The translations under genes were made by a program, and so were the position numbers. The notes beneath the pieces are model-generated. The model made no database searches. It saw only the letters and a program-made list of their open reading frames with translations, and was not told the origin of the DNA. DNA of 64,000 bases from Bradyrhizobium erythrophlei (GTDB taxonomy: Bacteria > Pseudomonadota > Alphaproteobacteria > Rhizobiales > Xanthobacteraceae). Where the stretch lies: assembly GCF_900129505.1 (NCBI RefSeq), contig NZ_LT670818.1, positions 6,295,001 through 6,359,000 of the forward strand, written 5' to 3'. Shown here piece after piece: positions 25,001 to 33,438 of the stretch. Each line of letters begins with the position of its first letter. Position 1 is the first letter of the stretch.

Positions 25001-25839
25001 TTGGCGGCGCGGCGCGTGGTGCCGCCCGACTTGATCGCGCCCGCGGCACGGTCGCCGATCTTGAGGAAGCTCATCAGGCCTGACGAGCGGCCGCCGCCCG
25101 ACAGCTTCTCGCCTTCGCCGCGCAGGCGGGAGAAGTTGGAGCCGGTGCCGGAGCCGTATTTGAACAGGCGCGCCTCACGCACCCAGAGGTCCATGATGCC
25201 GCCCTCGTTGACGAGGTCGTCACCGACGCCCTGGATGAAGCAGGCGTGCGGCTGCGGATGCTCGTAGGAGGATTTCGACTTGGTCAGCTTGCCGGTCTTC
25301 CAGTCGACGTAATAGTGGCCCTGGCCGGGGCCGTCGATGCCATAGGCCCAGTGCAGGCCGGTGTTGAACCATTGTGGCGAGTTCGGCGCGACCATCTGCT
25401 TGGCCAGCATGAAGCGCAGCTCGTCATAGAAGGCTTGCGCGTCTTCTTCCGAAGCGCCGAAATAGCCGCCCTTCCAGCCCCAATAGGTCCAGCAGCCGGC
25501 GAGGCGATCGAACACCTGCTTGGCGGAGAGTTCGCTGACATAGCGCTGGGCTTCCGGCAGGTCGGCGAGCGCGGCGATGTCCGGCACCGAACGCCACAGC
25601 CACGACGGCACGGTCTCTTCCTCGACCTTCTTCAAGCGCGCGGCAACACCCGCCTTGCGGAAATACTTTTGCGCCAGGACGTCGGAGGCGACCTGCGACC
25701 AGAATTCCGGCACTTCGACGTTTTCCAGCCGGAAAACCACCGACCCATCGGGGTTGCGGATCTCCGATGTCGTCAATCTGAAATCAATCCCTGCATAGGG
25801 TGACTGGCCGGAAGTGGTGTTGCGCCGTTCGATTCGCAT
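22093..25839 (-). CDS. nrdJ: Adenosylcobalamin-dependent ribonucleotide reductase (class II)
   Basis: The 1248-residue enzyme reduces ribonucleotides to deoxyribonucleotides using coenzyme B12. It shows the class II features: an N-terminal region with [12 protein letters not shown] and [13 protein letters not shown], the core [20 protein letters not shown] with NPCSE, the [20 protein letters not shown] segment, and a late [17 protein letters not shown]. The C-terminal tail holds Cys pairs of a zinc-ribbon type (CGECGNFTL and CMKCDTCGS), which regenerate the active site. The length is typical of alphaproteobacterial NrdJ. It is monocistronic and preceded by a gene-free 750-bp leader. Key enzyme for DNA synthesis. 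Confidence 0.98.
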   Translation of the reverse strand: MRIERRNTTSGQSPYAGIDFRLTTSEIRNPDGSVVFRLENVEVPEFWSQVASDVLAQKYFRKAGVAARLKKVEEETVPSWLWRSVPDIAALADLPEAQRYVSELSAKQVFDRLAGCWTYWGWKGGYFGASEEDAQAFYDELRFMLAKQMVAPNSPQWFNTGLHWAYGIDGPGQGHYYVDWKTGKLTKSKSSYEHPQPHACFIQGVGDDLVNEGGIMDLWVREARLFKYGSGTGSNFSRLRGEGEKLSGGGRSSGLMSFLKIGDRAAGAIKSGGTTRRAAKMVVVDADHPDIETYIDWKVKEEQKVAALVTGSKLNQRHLKAVLKACVNCEGSGDDCFDPEKNPALRREIKLARRALVTDGMIKRVIQYARQGYKDIDFPIYDTDWDSEAYLTVSGQNSNNSVSLKDDFLRAVETDGDWNLIGRTNKKVTKTLKARDLWEKIGYAAWASADPGLHFNTTMNDWHTCKASGDIRASNPCSEYMFLDDTACNLASANLITFYNTTTKLFDVDAYEHLCRLWTIVLEISVMMAQFPSKAIAELSYEFRTLGLGFANIGGLLMTMGLSYDSKEGRALCGALSAIMTGIAYATSAEMAKELGPFPGYKKNAAHMLRVIRNHRRAAHGESRGYEGLAVSPVPLDHASGRQADIVERAKAAWNQALELGEINGYRNAQVTVVAPTGTIGLVMDCDTTGIEPDFALVKFKKLAGGGYWKIINRAVPEALRALGYRESDIAEIEAYAVGHGSLSNAPAINVSTLKAKGFTDEALAKVEAALPTAFDIKFAFNKWTFGEEFLRDTLKLDPEAITAPNFDLLAAVGFSKREIEAANVHICGAMTVEGAPHLKAEHYSVFDCANPCGKIGKRYLSVESHIRMMAASQPFISGAISKTINMPNDATVDDCKEAYLLSWKLALKANALYRDGSKLSQPLNSQLISDEDEEDDGIEAFMEKPMAARTAALSEKVVERLVERIVVMREREKMPDRRKGYTQKAVVGGHKVYLRTGEYDDGRIGEIFIDMHKEGAALRSFINNFAIAVSLGLQYGVPLEEYVDAFTFTRFEPAGPVQGNDSIKYATSILDYVFRELAVSYMGRFDLAHVDPSESNFDAMGRGVEEGKQPEQPNNKYLSKGLTRSRTDNLVVMRGASEPTAEARGPSNVTSMSQHGATARASDAIEGAVALKQETQHDLSPTEKLEAMQWSKAGAAAQAAPSKAERRAEAKAKGYEGEMCGECGNFTLVRNGTCMKCDTCGSTTGCS

Positions 25840-26595
25840 TGGTCGTGCCCCGTTCTCTATCTGACCGGACCCGCATTGGCGCAGGCCGGGTGTTCATCTG
25901 TGAAGCGGACTGGCCGGACCAACGTCAAAGACGATGTTGGCCTGGACATCCCGCCAGTTCTACCGGTTGACCCGGCCCTGTTTCTGTTTGCCGGCAACAT
26001 CGGTGCGAGCACCCATCTTGCCGCCGCATGGCCTGACGGAACGCCCCCGTTCCGGATGCCAGGTCATGATCTCAACGCCTCAACTCTCGACTTGAGCCAT
26101 TTTGGCTCGTTTTTCGCGCTCCGGAAGCGTTCCAAATTCAGGGCAGACAAGCCCGCCACCGCAGCCTCAACCGGCAGGCGGAGTGGTCATTCTGGAACCC
26201 ATCTGGGAGCGACCGGCGGGACCCAAACACACTCGCGCCGAACGAGGCCAAAGCTAGGACGACTCCATCGCGCCCGTCAAGGATTAGTACGAGTTCCTGA
26301 ATCAAATACTAAATATGGTGGAAAGTCGGGGAAAACAGGGGGCCCCTGCCGCTTCCTGTCGGCCCAAGTATCAGTGAGTCCTCAGGGATTCCCAAGGGAA
26401 AAAATTGTCCTGACCCGGCCGGTTCCGGGCTTCCGCCCGCTGTTCACAGGGCAAGTATTTATTGCCGGTCAGGGGTTGCCCTAAGGAGACTCACGGCGCG
26501 TTACGGGGAGGGCCGGGCAGGCATGCCGGCTCCCCGATAGCTCGATGCCCGAATAAGCGGCAAGGTGACTTTCGATTCTCGCCGGTCTGATTCCC
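25840..26595. other. Long gene-free interval upstream of nrdJ and a DMT transporter gene
   Basis: The interval lies between divergent genes and holds no convincing coding sequence. A 202-codon plus-strand frame (25876-26484) has no ribosome site, domain or signal. I looked for the conserved cobalamin riboswitch B12 box on the minus strand and found no clear match. A NrdR-box-like sequence sits at 26306-26321, and a palindrome AGGGGCCCCT lies at about 26338-26347. Confidence 0.5.
26306..26321. promoter_or_regulatory. Weak NrdR-box-like site upstream of nrdJ
   Basis: ATACTAAATATGGTGG agrees at 12 of 16 positions with the NrdR box consensus acaCwAtATATwGtgt. No second box is seen at the usual one-to-three helical-turn spacing, and the site is about 470 bases from the nrdJ start. 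Offered as a candidate only. Confidence 0.25.
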
Positions 26596-27495
26596 ATGAC
26601 ATCTCAAAAACGGCCGGGCGCGCGTGTGCAGATCACGCCCGCGGGCCTCATGTTCCTCGCCATCACCTCGGTCGGCTGGGGATTCAACTGGCCCGTCACC
26701 AAGTTCCTGCTCGGCGAACTGCCGCCCCTGATCCTGCGCGGCTCGACCGGCGTGGTCGGCGCGGCGCTGCTGGCGGCGCTTGCCATGCTCAGCGGCCAGA
26801 GCCTGCGCGTGCCGCGCGAGCTATGGCCGCGGCTGGTGCTCGCCGCTTTCCTCAACGTCGCCTGCTGGATGGTGCTGATGGGGCTGGCGCTGCTCTGGCT
26901 GCCCGCCAGCGAAGCGGCGCTGATCGCCTATACGATGCCGGTCTGGGCCTCGATCCTGGCCTGGCCGATCCTCGGCGAGCGGCCGAATCCGCTGCGGGTG
27001 ATTTCGCTGGTCATGGCGTTCGCGGGTCTGGCCGCCATCATGGGCGGCAACGGCATGGCGGCCTCGATCGCAAAACTGCCGGGAATCATCATGGCGCTCG
27101 GCGGCGCGATCGGCTTTGCCGTCGGCACGGTGCTGGCGAAGCGGCTGCCGCTCAACCTGCCGCCGCTCTCCGCCGCGGCCTGGCAGATCGGGATCGGCTG
27201 CTTTCCGATCGTGATCGTCGGGGCGTTGATCGAAAAGGCCGATGTTGCCGGGATCACCGATCTCGGCTGGATCCTGCTGGTCTATTCCACCGTGATCCAA
27301 TTCTGCGTCGCCTATGTCAGCTGGTTCGCCGCATTGGCGCGGCTGCCGGCTTCGGTGGCGGCGATCGGCACCATGGCGGTGCCGGTGATCGGCGTGGTCG
27401 CTTCCGCAATCGCGCTGCACGAGCCGCTCGGGCCGGGCCAGATCGCGGCGCTGTTCTTTACCCTGGCCGGCGTCGTGCTGGCGACGCGGTCATAA
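26596..27495 (+). CDS. DMT-superfamily (EamA) transporter
   Basis: The 299-residue protein has about ten membrane helices in two EamA repeats: residues about 15-140 (GLMFLAITSVGWGFNWPVTK) and about 150-298 (GAIGFAVGTVLAKRLPLNLP to IAALFFTLAGVVLATRS). The EamA feature GWGFNWPVTKFLLG in helix 1 and the repeat-two partner are present. Such proteins are drug/metabolite exporters of mostly unknown substrate. It is divergent from nrdJ across the long leader and convergent with a lone receiver protein. Start at 26596, where the reading begins MTSQKRPGARVQITP. Confidence 0.9.
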   Translation: MTSQKRPGARVQITPAGLMFLAITSVGWGFNWPVTKFLLGELPPLILRGSTGVVGAALLAALAMLSGQSLRVPRELWPRLVLAAFLNVACWMVLMGLALLWLPASEAALIAYTMPVWASILAWPILGERPNPLRVISLVMAFAGLAAIMGGNGMAASIAKLPGIIMALGGAIGFAVGTVLAKRLPLNLPPLSAAAWQIGIGCFPIVIVGALIEKADVAGITDLGWILLVYSTVIQFCVAYVSWFAALARLPASVAAIGTMAVPVIGVVASAIALHEPLGPGQIAALFFTLAGVVLATRS

Positions 27496-27506
27496 GGCCA
27501 GGCCTT

Positions 27507-27908
27507 TCAGGGGCGGGCGGCTTTCGACGGGTTGAGCAGACATTCGGTGACGGCCGCGAGCAGAGTGCTCGACGTGAACGGCTTTCGCAGATAGCGCGTT
27601 GCACCGTATTGCAGGCTCATCGCCAGGAATTCATGCGTTGGCGTCGCAAGATGGCCAAAGGAGTAGCCGGACATCGCAATCAGCGGAACCGCCGGGGCGC
27701 GTTCATGGAAGACGCGAATGGATTCGTAACCGCGCATTTTCGGCATGAAGATATCGATCAGCATCACGTCGAACGCCGCCGTTTCGAGCGCGCGCAGGCC
27801 GGACTCGCCACCATCAGCGACGGTGGTTTCGAACCCCTGGCGCTGCAGACAGGCCTCGATGGCCGCGCAAACCAATGGGTCGTCGTCGACCACAAGAACA
27901 CGCGGCAC
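27507..27908 (-). CDS. Single-domain CheY-like response regulator
   Basis: This is a receiver-only protein of 133 residues. The GTG start at 27908 has GGGGAG 8 bases upstream and gives MPRVLVVDDDPLVCAAIEAC. The acidic pair is in VDDDP, the phospho-acceptor Asp in FDVMLIDIFMPKM, the Thr/Ser position in PLIAMSGYSFG, and the conserved Lys in YLRKPFTSS. No output domain follows, so it probably passes a phosphoryl group to another protein or binds a partner. No histidine kinase is adjacent. The partial kinase at the window's right edge is over 35 kb away, and nothing links the two. Confidence 0.92.
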   Translation of the reverse strand: MPRVLVVDDDPLVCAAIEACLQRQGFETTVADGGESGLRALETAAFDVMLIDIFMPKMRGYESIRVFHERAPAVPLIAMSGYSFGHLATPTHEFLAMSLQYGATRYLRKPFTSSTLLAAVTECLLNPSKAARP

Positions 27909-28108
27909 GATAAAACTCCCCTCATCGCCAGCAGGAATCACAGTTCACATGTGCGGAGTCATTAGGTCCGAACCGCAGGCACGTGTCTGCACGCCACGAT
28001 GTTTAGCCGAGGCGTTTTGGCGCTGGCGCGGCCGGTCTCCACACGCTCACGACAAATTGCGGCGCCATCGGCGCGCCGGCCTTTGCATCGACGATCAGGA
28101 AAGTCGGC

Positions 28109-28549
28109 CTACGGGCAGGGGTGCCGGTAGCCGTCAAAACCAAGATAGGTGCCCGAGCCTGGATCGTAGGAACGGTAGGTCTGCATGCAGTAGGCCACCG
28201 CATCGTCGCCGCCGGGCGGCGGCGCCACCGCGACGGGGGCGTCATCATCGTACTGATCGGAATAGTAGCCGGGCGCAGCATAGTAGCCCGGCCCTCCATA
28301 ATAGCCGTACGGCGCCGACGCGATCGCGCCGCCGATGATCGCACCGGCTACCGCGCCCGGGATGAAGCCGCCACCGCCATGCCAACCGCCGCCCCCGTGC
28401 CAGCCGCCGCCACCATGCCAACCGCCACCACCGTGCCAGCCACCGCCACCACCGTGCCCGTGGCCTTGCGCGAAACCCGCGGTCGGCGCGGCGATCGCCG
28501 CGACCAAACCGATTGCGGCAACGGTACTCAAAACCCTGATACTGATCAT
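28109..28549 (-). CDS. Gly-rich exported protein with BA14K-like C-terminus
   Basis: Using the ATG at 28549 (GGAG 6 bases upstream), the product has 146 residues. A signal peptide is followed by five GGGGWHG-type repeats and a Tyr/Gly stretch (YGGPGYYAAPGYYSD). The C-terminus AYCMQTYRSYDPGSGTYLGF ends in DGYRHPCP, which matches the BA14K immunogenic-protein ending. BA14K-type proteins are exported and lectin-like in Brucella, but function in other rhizobia is unclear. The His/Gly repeats could bind metals. The DNA repeats (accgccgccgccatgcc-like) are tandem. Single gene. Confidence 0.82.
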   Translation of the reverse strand: MISIRVLSTVAAIGLVAAIAAPTAGFAQGHGHGGGGGWHGGGGWHGGGGWHGGGGWHGGGGFIPGAVAGAIIGGAIASAPYGYYGGPGYYAAPGYYSDQYDDDAPVAVAPPPGGDDAVAYCMQTYRSYDPGSGTYLGFDGYRHPCP

Positions 28550-28821
28550 GATCGGCTCCATCTGCGGGACGCCGCCTGACCCTCAAACCGGGTCCCGGGG
28601 CAGCCTTTCCCGTGCCTAGCACCCATCGTGCGGCGGCTGCGTGACCCTGGCAAAGCGGAACTGTACCCGGAATGAACGGATTGCGCCCATTCCGCGACGG
28701 TCACGCCAAAAGTCGGCGTCTGCCATCCCCCCATCGATTGGATGCAGGAGGCGACTTTGCTGGACAATTCGGCCTTCCGGTGGCATCAGACCGCCAGCTG
28801 TCCTCGAACCGGCCAGAGCTC

Positions 28822-29232
28822 ATGAAACAGTTCTTTCTTAAAGTATTCACCTGGTGGAACAGCGAGACCTTCGGCACGCAATTGTGGACGTGGCGATTCG
28901 GCGAGCTGGTCGGCGCCGACGAGCAGGGCAACCGCTATTACCGCACCAAGGGGCGCAAGATCGATCCGACGCTCGGCTTCGAGCGGCGCTGGGTGATCTA
29001 TAACGGTCTCGCCGAAGCCTCGCGCATCCCGCCGGACTGGCATGGCTGGATCCACCACACCGTCGACGTCGCGCCGACCGAAGAGAGCTATACCCCGCGC
29101 GAATGGCAGAAGCCGCATGTCCCCAACATGACGGGGACACCCTTGGCCTATCGTCCGTCCGGCTCGACCCTGGCGAGCGGCCGCCGGCCTGCGGCCACCG
29201 GCGATTACCAGCCCTGGACGCCCGGTAGCTGA
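28822..29232 (+). CDS. NADH:ubiquinone oxidoreductase subunit NDUFA12 family protein
   Basis: The 136-residue protein is the bacterial homologue of complex I accessory subunit NDUFA12 (B17.2), found in alphaproteobacteria and thought to sit on the complex I peripheral arm. Signatures are TWWNSETFGTQLWTWRFGEL, VGADEQGNRYYRTKG, RRWVIYNGLAEASRIPPDWH and GWIHHTVDVAP. The C-terminus (PHVPNMTGTPLAYRPSGS) is conserved in the family. I chose the ATG at 28822, which yields the normal N-terminus; the frame opens about 150 bases earlier without homology. A palindromic repeat follows. Confidence 0.95.
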   Translation: MKQFFLKVFTWWNSETFGTQLWTWRFGELVGADEQGNRYYRTKGRKIDPTLGFERRWVIYNGLAEASRIPPDWHGWIHHTVDVAPTEESYTPREWQKPHVPNMTGTPLAYRPSGSTLASGRRPAATGDYQPWTPGS

Positions 29233-29240
29233 AGCCTGCC

Positions 29241-29331
29241 GTCATTCCGGGGCAGTCCGCAGGACTGGACCCGGAATCTCGCGCAACAACCTCTGGATTC
29301 CGAGTTCGCACTTCGTGCGCCCCGGAATGAC
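29241..29331. repeat. Palindromic GTCATTCCGGGG element, copy A
   Basis: Perfect 12-bp ends, GTCATTCCGGGG (29241-29252) and CCCCGGAATGAC (29320-29331), enclose a second near-repeat (GGAATCTCGCG ... CTGGATTCCGA). A related element is at 58549-58662. It lies just after the NDUFA12 gene. Confidence 0.9.
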
Positions 29332-29384
29332 GGCGCAAGCGCCTGTGAATAACGGGATCAGCGGGGACATCGGCCGCGGACTCC

Positions 29385-29606
29385 TTGAGGTTCGGACGCC
29401 GCTGATGTTCAATCAATCATCTTACGGAGATGGGAGACCATCGCGTCGGTTCGGGCAACAGATCGCGACTGCCCCGATATGCAGCGGCTACCGATCAGGA
29501 TGTGGCTGGGAGATAGGCCCCCGGCACCGAGGTCCTGAGATCGCCCGTCAATGTGGAGCTGCCGTGAGACAGGAAAGGCCGTCTGGGAAACCGGGCGGCC
29601 TTTTTC
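29385..29606 (+). ncRNA. Candidate small RNA with intrinsic terminator
   Basis: No protein frame fits this interval, but it has a promoter-like TTGAGG (29385-29390), 17 bases, then TTCAAT (29408-29413), and a very strong terminator at 29576-29608. The transcript would start near 29420 and be about 190 bases. I could not match it to 6S, 4.5S, tmRNA, RNase P or suhB-type RNA by eye, so it is unassigned. It lies between the NDUFA12 gene and the DJ-1 gene. Confidence 0.4.
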
Positions 29607-29608
29607 TT
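29576..29608 (+). terminator. Strong Rho-independent terminator
   Basis: AGGCCGTCTGG (29576-29586) pairs with CCGGGCGGCCT (29591-29601), an 11-bp stem with two G-U pairs, closed by a GAAA tetraloop and followed by TTTTTCTT. It would end the candidate RNA. Confidence 0.88.
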
Positions 29609-29634
29609 GTTGATGCTCTTTTTTGTTGATGCGG

Positions 29635-30345
29635 TCATCCCGCCGCAACGTCACCGCCCAGCCGCGCGGCGGCGCGGCCGTTGGCTTCGCTGCGGCGCTG
29701 CCTTGCGGGCGCGATCCTCTCCTGCATCAGCGCGAGGATTTCCGGCGGCGCGGTGTCGGGCGAGCCGGAGTTGAACGGCGGCACCGGATTGTATTCGAGC
29801 CGGAGCTGGATCATCTCGGCGGTCGGGCGGTCGACTAGGATCGACACCAGTGTCAGCGCGAAATCGATTCCCGCGGTGACGCCGCCGCCCGTGATGCGGT
29901 TGCGGTCGACGCAGACGCGCGTCTTTGCCGGTGTCGCGCCGTAGGGCGCGAGCATGTCCATCGCCGACCAGTGCGTGGTGGCGCGGTAGCCCTTGAGCAG
30001 ACCCGCCGCGCCCAGCACCAGCGATCCCGTGCACACCGAGGTGACGTACTTCGCCGCCTTCGCCTGCTGGCGCAGGAAATCCAGCATCTCCGCGTCATTG
30101 ACCATGTCGTCGGTGCCGAAGCCGCCGGGCACGCAGATCACGTCGAGCTGCGGGCAATCCGCAAATGTCGTGGTCGGCGTCAGCGTCAGCACGGAATCGC
30201 TTGCCACCGGCTCGATGCGTTTCCAGATCAGATGCACCTTTGCGCCCGGCACGCTGGAGAACACCTGGAGCGGCCCGGTGAAATCGAGCTGGGTCACCTT
30301 CGGAAACAGCACAAGACCGATCTGCAGGGCTGCGGACATGGGCAT
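29635..30345 (-). CDS. DJ-1/PfpI family protein, isonitrile hydratase-like
   Basis: The product is 236 residues long and belongs to the DJ-1/PfpI superfamily, closest by pattern to isonitrile hydratase (InhA). The nucleophile elbow is KYVTSVCTGSLVLGAAGLL, with the catalytic Cys in SVCTG. The acidic partner lies in the N-terminal strand region (KVTQLDFTGPLQVF), and RATTHWSAMDMLAPYG matches the family. InhA hydrates isonitriles to N-formamides; whether this paralogue does so is inferred. It is divergent from a GlxA-type regulator that shares the same fold, so the regulator may control it. Start at 30345 or 30339. Confidence 0.88.
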   Translation of the reverse strand: MPMSAALQIGLVLFPKVTQLDFTGPLQVFSSVPGAKVHLIWKRIEPVASDSVLTLTPTTTFADCPQLDVICVPGGFGTDDMVNDAEMLDFLRQQAKAAKYVTSVCTGSLVLGAAGLLKGYRATTHWSAMDMLAPYGATPAKTRVCVDRNRITGGGVTAGIDFALTLVSILVDRPTAEMIQLRLEYNPVPPFNSGSPDTAPPEILALMQERIAPARQRRSEANGRAAARLGGDVAAG

Positions 30346-30428
30346 AGCCTTTCGATGTTTTGCTTGACCTTGTGATCCTGCCATGATCAGCTTTTGTCAG
30401 AAATGCCATATTTCCCTCAATTCAGGAC

Positions 30429-31379
30429 ATGGCCAACATCATGATCGGCGTACTGATATTTCCCGATTTCCAGTTGCTGGATGCCGCCGGCCCGATTTCG
30501 GTGTTCGAGATTGCGGCGCGCTATGCGGGCCAGTCGCCGTCGATCAGGGTGTTGGCGGCGACGCCAGGTCCGGTGCGCAGCTCCTCCGGCGTCGAGATGC
30601 TGGCGCGCGGGCTGAAGTCCGCCGGCGCGATCACCACCCTGATCGTGGCCGGCGGGGAGGGCGTGGACGTCGCGGCGAAAGGCAAGACCACGCTGGCCTT
30701 CGTGCGCCGGCTCGCACAACGCGGCGTGCGGCTCGCCAGCGTCTGCTCCGGCGCCCATCTCCTCGCCGAGGCCGGCCTGCTCGACGGCCGCCGCGCCACC
30801 ACGCATTGGCAGCGCACAAGGCAGTTCCTCGCTATCCATCCCAAGGTGAAGTGGGAGCCCGACCGGATATTCGTCCGCGACGGCGACATCTGGAGTTCGG
30901 CCGGGATCACCGCCGGCATCGATCTGGCGCTGGCGATGGCGAGCGAGGATTTCGGCGAGGCGATCGCGCAACAGACCGCTCGCCAGCTCGTGCTCTATCA
31001 CCGCCGCAGCGGCGGCCAGTCGCAATTCTCGTCGCTCCTGGAATTGAAGGGGCCGTCGGGCCGGTTCGGGCCGCTGTTGACCTGGGCGCGCGAACACCTC
31101 GATGCGCCGCTGACGGTGGAGGATCTCGCCGAGCAGGCCGGCATGAGTTCGCGGCATTTTACCCGCGCCTTCATCGCCGAGACCGGCTCGACGCCGTCAA
31201 AGGCGATCGAGCGCCTGCGGATCGAGGTGGCGCGGCAGCGCGTGCAGGCCTCCGGCGAGGCGATCGAACGCGTTGCCGAATTGACCGGCTTTCGCGATCC
31301 GGAGCGGATGCGCCGCGCCTTCATCCGTGCCTTCGGCCAGCCGCCGCAATCGATGCGCCGCGCCGCAAGGGCGGTTTAA
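30429..31379 (+). CDS. GlxA-type AraC regulator with DJ-1 domain
   Basis: The 316-residue protein has an N-terminal DJ-1/PfpI-like domain (about 1-185) with the elbow LASVCSGAHLLAEAGLL, and a C-terminal AraC helix-turn-helix domain (about 215-316: LTVEDLAEQAGMSSRHFTRA, FIAETGSTPSKAIERLR, ELTGFRDPERMRRAFIRAFG). This is the GlxA layout, in which the DJ-1-like part senses a small ligand and the HTH binds DNA. It is divergent from the DJ-1 hydratase-like gene with an 83-base gap, a natural target arrangement. Ligand unknown. Confidence 0.93.
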   Translation: MANIMIGVLIFPDFQLLDAAGPISVFEIAARYAGQSPSIRVLAATPGPVRSSSGVEMLARGLKSAGAITTLIVAGGEGVDVAAKGKTTLAFVRRLAQRGVRLASVCSGAHLLAEAGLLDGRRATTHWQRTRQFLAIHPKVKWEPDRIFVRDGDIWSSAGITAGIDLALAMASEDFGEAIAQQTARQLVLYHRRSGGQSQFSSLLELKGPSGRFGPLLTWAREHLDAPLTVEDLAEQAGMSSRHFTRAFIAETGSTPSKAIERLRIEVARQRVQASGEAIERVAELTGFRDPERMRRAFIRAFGQPPQSMRRAARAV

Positions 31380-31581
31380 AGCGTGAATTGATGAATCCAG
31401 GGGCGTTGGCGGTATCCGCTTTGGCATGTGTTGCGGACTCACGTCGGAAATGGCCCGAGGTCCGAAAAGTACCAACAACGGTCATCGCATCGCAGCAAAT
31501 TGCTTCACTATTCGATCACCTCGTCGGCGCGGGCGATTAGCGTCGGCGGCATGGTGAGCCCGAGCGCAAGGCGTCGCTGAC

Positions 31582-32844
31582 TCACCTCCGCTGCAATGCG
31601 AGTTCCAGAGCACACGTCGCAAAGCTCTTCGCGTAGCGAGCGACCATCGTCACGTCTACGGCATCCGGCCACCGGTCCGCCGTATTATGGAAGACTTCGG
31701 TGCCGCACACCAACGCAAGGTAGTGGGCGCCTCCGCGATGGATCGTACCGGCCTCGCCGCGCGGCACCGATCCAGACTCTGCTTTATGGTCGATGCGGAG
31801 TCCCTCTTTTTGAAGTGCGGCGATGATCGAATCTTCGAGGGAGGCGTCGGATACGTGAACCTGATTTGGCTGCTGCGGTGCGCCGATGTTCGCTCCCAGG
31901 TGGATCCACGCGTGCGCGCGCTTCGTAAGGTCGGGACGGGATGCCAAATACGCATCAATTCCAAGGAACCCGATTTCATGGCCGCTGAACGCCGCAAACA
32001 GGCAATCGCGTGCCGGCGCAGCCGCGGCCAGCGTACGTATCGCTTCCAGCCAGCATGCAAGTCCTCCTCCGCGCTCGCTGGCACATTCCCACCAGCCGCT
32101 CCGCGGTGTTGTAACAACAAGAGGCGCTAACCCGGTGTCGCTACCCGCAATGCGAGCGGTCACGTTGACTGCTTGCGTCGTGGTGCGGCCCACCTGCGCG
32201 ACAAGGCTAATCTCTGCGCGCTCCTGAGCTTTCAACCACTGGCTCTCCGCACTTGAAATTTGTATTGCCGGAGGGCCGAACGGCGCTTTGAACGACGGGG
32301 CATTGAGCAGGAAGAGCCCGGGTCTGCTTCCTCGGGTGAGTATGATCACGCCCTTATGCGGACCGCGCCTCGCTTCCGCAACCGCCCCGCCGAGTTCTTT
32401 TCGTGGTTCAATGAGTGTGAACGGCTCGGTCTCCACCCAAACTATATCGGCATCGCTGCCGAGCGGACCGAGCGTTCCGTGGACGCCGTCCGCATCGGTG
32501 AATGTCCCATCGAATAGAGGTACGCCTTCGATACGCCGGCCGGCAATGCGAAGATGACATGAAAGCGGATCGAGCCGGCTCAGCTTGAAAGATTCTAGCG
32601 TTGATTGGACGCGCGGCTGCTGAATTTCCCGAGCCAGCCATTCGGCCGATGCGGTGTCGGCGGAAGTCGCTGTGCGGTGATTGCCCTGAGCGTCGTAGGC
32701 CTCGATCGCCTCGACGAGGCGCTGCTCGAGCCTATCAGATGACGGCACCTGCTCCATTGCGAGCAGCCGGCTTTGGGTGCTTGCTAAGAACGGCCATACC
32801 GACGCCGCGCCGCCGAGCAACGTCACGAAATCGCGTCGCCTCAT
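31582..32844 (-). CDS. M28-like peptidase homologue, probably catalytically inactive, Tat-exported
   Basis: The 420-residue protein starts MRRRDFVTLLGGAASVWPFL, a twin-arginine signal. The fold resembles M28 aminopeptidases (PA-like insert, then a Zn-peptidase core at about 220-410), but the usual metal ligands appear altered: the HxD segment reads VTTPRSGWW, the DNGSG-like segment reads ASERGGGLACWLE, and the EE pair reads FSGHEIGFLG. Only the last His in EVFHNTADRWPDAVD is in place. The pattern suggests a binding protein rather than an active peptidase; this is my alignment by eye. Stand-alone gene. Confidence 0.72.
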   Translation of the reverse strand: MRRRDFVTLLGGAASVWPFLASTQSRLLAMEQVPSSDRLEQRLVEAIEAYDAQGNHRTATSADTASAEWLAREIQQPRVQSTLESFKLSRLDPLSCHLRIAGRRIEGVPLFDGTFTDADGVHGTLGPLGSDADIVWVETEPFTLIEPRKELGGAVAEARRGPHKGVIILTRGSRPGLFLLNAPSFKAPFGPPAIQISSAESQWLKAQERAEISLVAQVGRTTTQAVNVTARIAGSDTGLAPLVVTTPRSGWWECASERGGGLACWLEAIRTLAAAAPARDCLFAAFSGHEIGFLGIDAYLASRPDLTKRAHAWIHLGANIGAPQQPNQVHVSDASLEDSIIAALQKEGLRIDHKAESGSVPRGEAGTIHRGGAHYLALVCGTEVFHNTADRWPDAVDVTMVARYAKSFATCALELALQRR

Positions 32845-33133
32845 GCCCGTCTCTCAAGCTCTGGAAACAGCATCTTAGCGGCTAAAACGCGGTATCGGAA
32901 GCACCGCCGCAGGGTCGGCCCCATGTCAGTTCGGGGTCAAAAGGCGAAATACTCGCTGCGAGTAGATGTTTTCCGCTTTGGCCCCAACAACGGACATCGC
33001 TCAATAGGGTCGGCATGTCCGTTCGGTGCCATAAGCGGAAGAGGAATGGTGTGCGCACAACCGGGCTCGGGCGTTGCCGCGACCGGTCTTCATAGGTATC
33101 ATTAATCTGAACGGTGTGTTTTATGGAGGCGTG

Positions 33134-33409
33134 GTGCGTAAATTGATTTCATCCATGAAGATGCTATGCATTTCAGGAGCTTTACTCTTCTCCGGCATTC
33201 CTGCCAATGCGGCACGGCTCGACGTCGGCCCGCGGTCATGTAGCAATCAACGCGACAAGTGCGTTGTCTATCGCCACGAATATGGACCGTTCGGATCGGA
33301 GGGACTTTGCGTTGAGGTTTTCCACGCCTGCATGAAGTCAGGTGTTTGGGACGCAACAGCTACATTTCCATACGGCGGCTCACGGATTACCGGCATGGTT
33401 CGTCGATAG
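33134..33409 (+). CDS. Small secreted hypothetical protein
   Basis: The start is a GTG at 33134 with GGAGG 4 bases upstream, giving 91 residues; an ATG at 33155 is possible. A signal peptide runs to about NAA (MLCISGALLFSGIPANA). The mature part has four cysteines (GPRSCSNQRDKCVVYRHEYG and EGLCVEVFHACMKSG), likely two disulfides, and a basic end. No family recognised. It lies downstream of intergenic repeat-like sequence and convergent with a membrane protein gene. Confidence 0.62.
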   Translation: MRKLISSMKMLCISGALLFSGIPANAARLDVGPRSCSNQRDKCVVYRHEYGPFGSEGLCVEVFHACMKSGVWDATATFPYGGSRITGMVRR

Positions 33410-33438
33410 TGTCGTTGCATCGGCCAACTGAGACAGCC

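Noticed and set aside
22270..25083. Two long plus-strand frames (374 and 487 codons) inside nrdJ
   Set aside because: Antisense shadows of the well-conserved nrdJ.
25876..26484. 202-codon open frame in the nrdJ upstream interval
   Set aside because: No ribosome site, domain, signal peptide or repeat structure; composition looks like random high-GC reading.
25840..26595. Cobalamin riboswitch for nrdJ
   Set aside because: No match to the B12 box or the conserved core text on the minus strand by eye; a covariance search would be decisive.
29240..29610. Known RNA (6S, 4.5S, tmRNA, suhB-type) assignment
   Set aside because: None of the conserved signatures I know is present, so the RNA is left unassigned.
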